This document shows positions 5,930-9,817 of a stretch of DNA of 9,817 bases, piece by piece. The notes under the pieces were generated by a model, which was given only the letters and a program-made list of their open reading frames with translations, was not told where the DNA came from and searched no databases. A program made the translations under genes and the position numbers. Position 1 is the stretch's first letter. Each line of letters opens with the position of its first letter. This DNA comes from an uncultured Erythrobacteraceae bacterium (GTDB lineage: Bacteria > Pseudomonadota > Alphaproteobacteria > Sphingomonadales > Sphingomonadaceae), in the NCBI GenBank assembly GCA_950071875.1, contig CATMNW010000063.1, positions 1 to 9,817 on the forward strand. The letters run 5' to 3'.

Positions 5930-7585
5930 CTAACCCCCACCTGCATGCGACGGGCCCAGTGGTTCGCGGCGCGGGCGTGGCTTGCCCGGGTGCTTGCCGT
6001 CTTCATCCCACTCGATCCGGTACAGGTCGAAGCGGCGGTCGGCGAGATTGCGCACCGTTCCTTCCGCGCGTGCCCAGCTGAGATCGGCAAGATTGATATC
6101 GCTAATGGTCAGCGTTTCGACATTCTCGCTGGCTTCTGCAGCGATTCCGTCTCTCGCAAAAGGAAAATCGCAGGGCGTCAGGATGCAGCTTTGCGCATAC
6201 TGGATGTCCATGTTGGCCACATTCGGCAGGTTGCCGACATTGCCCGAAAGAACGACGAAGCACTGGTTTTCGATCGCGCGTGCCTGACCGCAATAGCGTA
6301 CGCGCAGGTATCCCTGCCGGCTATCTGTACAGAAGGGCACGAAGATGATCCGCGCGCCTTCGTCCGCAAGGCGGCGCGAGAGTTCGGGAAATTCGCTGTC
6401 GTAACAGATTTGCACGCCAATCGGTCCGCAATCGGTCTGGATGACCTCGACCTTGTCACCGCCCTTGATGTTCCACCAGTAACGTTCGTTGGGCGTTGGG
6501 TGGATCTTTTCCTGCGCGTGCACCGACCCGTCGCGCAGGCACACATAAGCAATATTGTGAATGTCACCGTCGTCCATCCGGGTCGGATGCGACCCGGCGA
6601 TGATGTTGATATTGTAGCGCATCGCCATTTCGGAGATATCGTTGCGCAGGCGCGGGGTATATTCCGAAAGCCGCTCGATGGCTTCGACAGGTGAAAGCTC
6701 TTTCTCCTCGAAGCTGAGAAGCATGAGCGTGAACAGCTCGGGAAATACGATGAAGTCCGCTTCGTAATCGCTTGCGACATCTACGAAATAGGTGACGTGG
6801 CGCATGAACTCATCGTAGTCCGATACCTGACGAGCCTGTAGCTGGCATGTGGCCACGCGCACCGCCTCGACGCCGCGGGGAAGGCGTTTCTTCACCGGCT
6901 GGTCGCGTTCGACATAGGGATTGCGCCACACCATCATGACGGCGTTAGCCATCGAGGCCTTATCCTCGGGCAGGTAACCTTCCATGATGCGTTCCGGTTC
7001 GAAACCGTTGGCCAGCTGGAAGCGCAGGACAGGGTCGTGCAGCTTACCCTCGACGACCTTGTCGAGATAATCCTGCGGATTGTCGACACGGCGGCGGAAC
7101 CGGCGGTAATTGGGCATCCGGCCCGCAAAGACTATACCGGTAAGGTCGCGTTCTTCGGCCAGCGCACGGCGCTCTTCATACAGCCTACGTCCGATGCGAA
7201 CGCCGCGCACCTTGGGGTCGACGCACATTTCATAGCCATACAGCCAGTCGCCTGTCGGATCGTGGCGGCTCCCATAACCGTTACCGGTAATCTCGTCCCA
7301 GTCATGGTCCTGGAAAGCGAGCGCTTCCCCGACCTGCATCGTGGCGCAATAGCCGACGATCTCGTCGTCCAGCAGGGCGACGAAACATCCGTCGCGAAAA
7401 TTGTTGATCTGGCCGCGGATTTCCCCGTGCGTGTATGCGGGCATGTCTTCATAGACCCTCCGGACCAGGTGGGCGATGCCGGGAATGTCCTTGATCATCG
7501 CGCCGCGCACCTCGAGGCGTCGCTGGCCGAACTTTTCGCTGCTCTTGCGTTTGGTCGAACGCTTCTTGGTCGGCTGCCTGGCCAT
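5930..7585 (-). CDS. bifunctional GNAT acetyltransferase / carbon-nitrogen hydrolase (nitrilase superfamily)
   Basis: A 551-aa two-domain protein of the YhcX-like type. A very basic tail (about residues 2-23, many Lys/Arg) leads into a GNAT domain (about 24-225). Its acetyl-CoA pyrophosphate loop is V-R-G-V-R-I-G, with RGVRIG at 127-132, after YGYEMCVDP. The nitrilase domain (about 240-525) has a full catalytic set: E283 in FPELF, K360 in QEKIHP, the second Glu E367, and nucleophile C394 in QICYDSEFPE. Both halves therefore look active. Such hydrolases cleave amides or nitriles; the substrate here is unknown, and whether the halves act in sequence on one molecule is inference. The start is set at the second of two consecutive ATGs (7585) because a GGGG lies 5 nt before it and only 2 nt before the first; the longer open frame to 7639 runs into the hairpin region. 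The antiporter gene follows 50 nt downstream, suggesting an operon. Confidence 0.92.
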   Translation of the reverse strand: MARQPTKKRSTKRKSSEKFGQRRLEVRGAMIKDIPGIAHLVRRVYEDMPAYTHGEIRGQINNFRDGCFVALLDDEIVGYCATMQVGEALAFQDHDWDEITGNGYGSRHDPTGDWLYGYEMCVDPKVRGVRIGRRLYEERRALAEERDLTGIVFAGRMPNYRRFRRRVDNPQDYLDKVVEGKLHDPVLRFQLANGFEPERIMEGYLPEDKASMANAVMMVWRNPYVERDQPVKKRLPRGVEAVRVATCQLQARQVSDYDEFMRHVTYFVDVASDYEADFIVFPELFTLMLLSFEEKELSPVEAIERLSEYTPRLRNDISEMAMRYNINIIAGSHPTRMDDGDIHNIAYVCLRDGSVHAQEKIHPTPNERYWWNIKGGDKVEVIQTDCGPIGVQICYDSEFPELSRRLADEGARIIFVPFCTDSRQGYLRVRYCGQARAIENQCFVVLSGNVGNLPNVANMDIQYAQSCILTPCDFPFARDGIAAEASENVETLTISDINLADLSWARAEGTVRNLADRRFDLYRIEWDEDGKHPGKPRPRREPLGPSHAGGG

Positions 7586-7590
7586 CATAT

Positions 7591-7594
7591 CCCC
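7591..7594 (-). promoter_or_regulatory. ribosome binding site deciding the GNAT-nitrilase start
   Basis: GGGG on the minus strand stands 5 nt before the ATG at 7585 and 2 nt before the adjacent ATG at 7588. The spacing favours 7585. It is a modest match to the anti-Shine-Dalgarno. Confidence 0.45.
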
Positions 7595-7621
7595 GTCAAT
7601 TCTGCTAACCCCGATACGACA

Positions 7622-7655
7622 AGACCGGGATCGACACATTTGCCGATCCCGGTCT
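7622..7655 (-). terminator. 12-bp perfect stem-loop downstream of icd, likely terminator
   Basis: Arms 7622-7633 and 7644-7655 are exact reverse complements (AGACCGGGATCG / CGATCCCGGTCT) around a 10-nt loop. On the icd transcript it lies 42 nt after the stop codon and is followed by TTGTCGTAT, a mildly U-rich tail. It also sits 36 nt upstream of the GNAT-nitrilase start, so it could instead act as an attenuator or an mRNA-stabilising 3' end. Confidence 0.6.
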
Positions 7656-7660
7656 CATGC

Positions 7661-7680
7661 GTCACTGCCTAGGCAATGAC
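7661..7680. repeat. 20-bp near-perfect palindrome after icd
   Basis: The sequence GTCACTGCCTAGGCAATGAC is self-complementary except for one position pair. In the minus-strand (icd) RNA that pair is a U-G wobble, so an 8-bp stem with a CUAG loop can form, extendable by the C7660-G7681 pair. On the plus strand it is a C-A mismatch. It lies 17 nt after the icd stop and 5 nt before the larger stem-loop. Confidence 0.55.
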
Positions 7681-7697
7681 GAAGTCGCGGTAAGGTT

Positions 7698-8918
7698 TCA
7701 GGCCCAAGCCTGCATTTCCTTCTCGAGGTTCTCCACGATCGCCTCGAAGAACTGCTCCGTGGTCATCCAGCTCTGTTCGGGGCCGATGAGGAGTGCCAGA
7801 TCCTTGGTCATTTTGCCGCTTTCGACCGTCTGGACGCAGACACGCTCGAGCGTTTCGGCGAACTTGACCACATCGGGTGTGTTGTCGAAACGACCGCGAT
7901 AGATCAGGCCGCGCGTCCACGCGAAGATCGATGCGATCGGGTTGGTCGACGTCGCCTTGCCCTGCTGGTGCTGGCGATAGTGGCGCGTAACCGTACCGTG
8001 CGCCGCTTCGGCTTCTACAGTCTTGCCGTCGGGTGTCATCAGTACGCTGGTCATCAGGCCGAGCGAGCCGAAGCCCTGTGCCACGATGTCCGACTGGACG
8101 TCGCCGTCGTAGTTCTTGCAGGCCCAGACGAATTTGCCGCTCCACTTCAGGGCGGCGGCGACCATGTCGTCGATCAGGCGGTGTTCGTAAGTGATTCCAT
8201 GCTTGTCGAATTCGGCCTTGAATTCGGCATTGAACACTTCTTCGAACAGGTCCTTGAAACGACCGTCGTACTTCTTGAGGATGGTGTTCTTGGTCGACAG
8301 GTACACCGGCCATTTACGATCCAGGCCATACTGGAAGCTGGCGCGTGCGAAATCGCGGATGCTGTCATCGAGGTTGTACATCGCCATGGCGACGCCCGAA
8401 CTCTGGAATTCGAAAACGTCCAGATCGATGTTCTCACCGTTCTCACCTTCGAAAACGAGGCGAAGCTTGCCCGCACCCGGAATAAGGGTGTCCTTCGCTC
8501 GGTACTGGTCGCCGAATGCATGGCGGCCGACCACGATGGGGTCGGTCCAGCCCGGGACCAGGCGCGGTACATTATCGATTACGATCGGTTCGCGGAAAAC
8601 CACGCCGCCAAGGATGTTGCGGATCGTACCGTTGGGGCTGACCCACATCTTCTTGAGGTCGAATTCTTCGACGCGCGCTTCGTCCGGAGTGATTGTGGCG
8701 CATTTCACGCCGACGCCGTGCTCCTTGATCGCATTCGCCGCATCGACGGTGATCTGGTCGTCGGTTTCGTCGCGCTTCTCGATCGACAGGTCATAGTATT
8801 TCAGATCGACGTCGAGATAGGGCAGGATCAGCCTTTCGCGGATCCACTGCCAGATGATTTTCGTCATTTCGTCGCCGTCGAGCTCGACGATCGGGTTCGC
8901 AACCTTGATCTTCGCCAT
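7698..8918 (-). CDS. icd: NADP-dependent isocitrate dehydrogenase (homodimeric, eukaryote-like type II)
   Basis: Oxidatively decarboxylates isocitrate to 2-oxoglutarate and makes NADPH, in the cytosolic TCA cycle. At 406 aa it matches the type II IDH family (as human IDH1/IDH2) rather than the E. coli Icd type. The isocitrate site is intact: S94, R100 and R109 in SPNGTIRNILGGVVFRE, R132 in GRHAFGDQYR, Y139, and K210. The metal aspartates are D250, D273 and D277 (LIDDM and NYDGDVQSD). The NADP-binding segment AHGTVTRHYR carries R312 and H313, the positions that select NADP over NAD in this family. The start is the ATG at 8918, with AGGA 5 nt upstream and the family's MAKIKVANPIVELDGDE N-terminus. 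The frame stays open 25 codons further but that extension is not family-like. It is divergent from the sugar transferase gene and ends before two stem-loops. Confidence 0.98.
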   Translation of the reverse strand: MAKIKVANPIVELDGDEMTKIIWQWIRERLILPYLDVDLKYYDLSIEKRDETDDQITVDAANAIKEHGVGVKCATITPDEARVEEFDLKKMWVSPNGTIRNILGGVVFREPIVIDNVPRLVPGWTDPIVVGRHAFGDQYRAKDTLIPGAGKLRLVFEGENGENIDLDVFEFQSSGVAMAMYNLDDSIRDFARASFQYGLDRKWPVYLSTKNTILKKYDGRFKDLFEEVFNAEFKAEFDKHGITYEHRLIDDMVAAALKWSGKFVWACKNYDGDVQSDIVAQGFGSLGLMTSVLMTPDGKTVEAEAAHGTVTRHYRQHQQGKATSTNPIASIFAWTRGLIYRGRFDNTPDVVKFAETLERVCVQTVESGKMTKDLALLIGPEQSWMTTEQFFEAIVENLEKEMQAWA

Positions 8919-8952
8919 GGGTTTCCTGTTCGTTCGAATTAGGGTTGCGCGC

Positions 8953-8980
8953 GCCATAGCAGAGCGCGGGCCAAGGGCAA
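8953..8980 (-). promoter_or_regulatory. putative icd promoter (sigma-70 type)
   Basis: On the minus strand TTGCCC (8980-8975) and TATGGC (8958-8953) are separated by 16 nt. With their flanking C they read CTTGCC and CTATGG, close to the alphaproteobacterial housekeeping pattern CTTGAC/CTATAT. Transcription would start near 8946, leaving a short leader of about 27 nt. Match by eye only. Confidence 0.38.
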
Positions 8981-9025
8981 GGGACGTGGGCAAACCGCTG
9001 GTGCTGGGACCGGTGCCGACAATCT

Positions 9026-9054
9026 TTCACGATGACCGAGGGTGACGTTATACA
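9026..9054 (+). promoter_or_regulatory. putative promoter of the sugar transferase gene
   Basis: TTCACG (9026-9031) and TATACA (9049-9054) are 17 bp apart, each a 4/6 match to the sigma-70 boxes. Transcription would start near 9061, about 69 nt before the ATG at 9130. It is divergent from the putative icd promoter. No operator could be assigned. Confidence 0.3.
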
Positions 9055-9129
9055 TTGCCAGTCAGGGCTTCGGACGACTAAGAGAGCCTTGTTCGAGTAT
9101 GGACGTAGGAACCGCAGACAGAAAGTCGC

Positions 9130-9817
9130 ATGGTCATCCACACCCCCCGAAAAGAGAAGGGCGGAGCGAAGAACGTGTACCTTGAAGACGTCTCCCACGC
9201 TGTGAGCCGGCCTGCAATGGAAGGCCGCCGCGTCCAGCTTTACCTTTTGATGCTTATCGCAGACATCGCGGTTCTGCTTGGCAGTTTCGTTCTCGCCGGC
9301 GGCGTCTACCGAAATCAATGGCCGAACAGCGATGCCATGACGATGGGCTGGGCATTTCTTCCGATTTTTCTTGTGATTGCCGTTCATCAGCGTTGCTATT
9401 CGATCCGCGCCCTGGACGAAGTACGCTACGCCATAGCGCAAGTCGGGCTGGCTCTCGCGGTGTCCGCAATGCTGTGCACCGTGATGATCTTCTATGCGAA
9501 AGCCGCGACCGATTTTTCCCGCGTAATGCTCTCGCTTTCACTGGTATTTGCTTTCACCGGAATGACCCTGATGCGTGCAGCACTGCATTTCGCGCTGCGT
9601 CGGGCTTACGGGCCAAGCGTTAGTTCGGTTCTGGTGGTGATGGACGGTGGACCGAAGGTCGCAATCCGCGGCGCCCAGGTCGTGCATGCTGAAGACTTCG
9701 ATATCTCCGGTGCGCAATCTTCCCCCGATAGTCTGGACAGTATCGGCCGGTTGATGCGGGGGATGGACCGTGTCGTCGTCAGTTGCGAGATCGACCAGCG
9801 GACGAAATGGGCAACCG
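9130..9817 (+). CDS. exopolysaccharide polyprenyl-phosphate sugar transferase, N-terminal part (3'-truncated)
   Basis: The frame opens at the ATG at 9130 (an in-frame TAG lies at 9106-9108) and runs without a stop to the window end: 229 complete codons. After a basic N-terminal tail there are four hydrophobic segments, about residues 36-58, 72-88, 103-123 and 131-154. Then comes a soluble region with a SVLVVMDGG strand (165-173), where related enzymes have a Rossmann-like (CoA_binding_3) domain. The YSIRALDEVRYA loop and the DFSRVMLSLSLVF start of the fourth helix fit WbaP/WcaJ-type polyprenyl glycosylphosphotransferases, which move a sugar phosphate onto undecaprenyl phosphate to begin polysaccharide synthesis. 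The catalytic Bac_transf domain would lie beyond the window, so this is by N-terminal architecture only. An alternative GTG start at 9175 has a better ribosome binding site. Likely first gene of an exopolysaccharide cluster, by inference. Confidence 0.75.
   Translation, partial: MVIHTPRKEKGGAKNVYLEDVSHAVSRPAMEGRRVQLYLLMLIADIAVLLGSFVLAGGVYRNQWPNSDAMTMGWAFLPIFLVIAVHQRCYSIRALDEVRYAIAQVGLALAVSAMLCTVMIFYAKAATDFSRVMLSLSLVFAFTGMTLMRAALHFALRRAYGPSVSSVLVVMDGGPKVAIRGAQVVHAEDFDISGAQSSPDSLDSIGRLMRGMDRVVVSCEIDQRTKWAT
9163..9166 (+). promoter_or_regulatory. alternative ribosome binding site for the sugar transferase
   Basis: GGAG stands 8 nt before the in-frame GTG at 9175, whereas the ATG at 9130 has no clear Shine-Dalgarno. 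If used, the protein would lose 15 residues of its basic N-terminal tail and keep all membrane segments. Confidence 0.4.

Noticed and set aside
7586..7639. 18-codon N-terminal extension of the GNAT-nitrilase
   Set aside because: It would begin inside the hairpin loop region, is not GNAT-like, and the ATG at 7585 has the better-spaced SD.
7968..8942. 324-codon plus-strand open frame opposite icd
   Set aside because: icd is complete with all catalytic residues; the antisense product has no family features and no ribosome binding site.
8919..8993. 25-codon N-terminal extension of icd
   Set aside because: The family N-terminus begins at the ATG at 8918, which has an AGGA at correct spacing; the extension covers the putative promoter.

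Overview
The window looks like a chromosomal segment of an alphaproteobacterium. The best guess is Sphingomonadales, probably the Erythrobacter/Altererythrobacter group. The guess rests on GC-rich DNA (around 60% by eye), strong G/C third-position codon bias, and the character of the AlaRS and type II NADP-isocitrate dehydrogenase proteins. No database search was possible, so the taxonomy is inference. I saw no tRNA, rRNA, CRISPR array, insertion sequence or phage gene.

Layout: (1) Positions 1-642 (+) hold the 3' part of a class I SAM-dependent methyltransferase cut by the window edge. (2) 714-3368 (+) is a complete alaS (alanyl-tRNA synthetase, 884 aa) with no visible Shine-Dalgarno. (3) From 3378 to 8918 all five genes lie on the minus strand. 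In transcription order these are icd (NADP-isocitrate dehydrogenase), a GNAT acetyltransferase fused to a carbon-nitrogen hydrolase, a Kef-type CPA2 cation:proton antiporter with an RCK/TrkA-N domain, a cysteine-rich 172-aa protein starting 2 nt after the antiporter stop, and a 58-aa proline/charge-rich protein with a strong ribosome binding site. (4) A 211-bp divergent intergenic region (8919-9129) separates icd from (5) the membrane-anchored N-terminal half of a polyprenyl-phosphate sugar transferase (exopolysaccharide initiation), 9130 (+) to the window end, where it is cut.

How they work together: alaS and icd are housekeeping genes (translation, TCA cycle and NADPH supply). The stretch between them is the less ordinary part. 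Hairpins after icd suggest that most icd transcription ends there. The four genes below have gaps of 50, 2 and 43 nt and may form one operon coupling an amidase/acetyltransferase of unknown substrate, a K+/H+ antiporter and a Cys-rich, possibly metal- or redox-responsive, protein. alaS and this minus block converge with only 9 bp between stop codons, over a small hairpin.

I do not see a mobile defence system or other clearly unprecedented machinery. The strongest candidates for something undescribed are the antiporter/Cys-rich/58-aa unit and the unknown substrate of the GNAT-nitrilase fusion. The only gene-free stretches are short; the longest is 8919-9129 and is described through its putative promoters.
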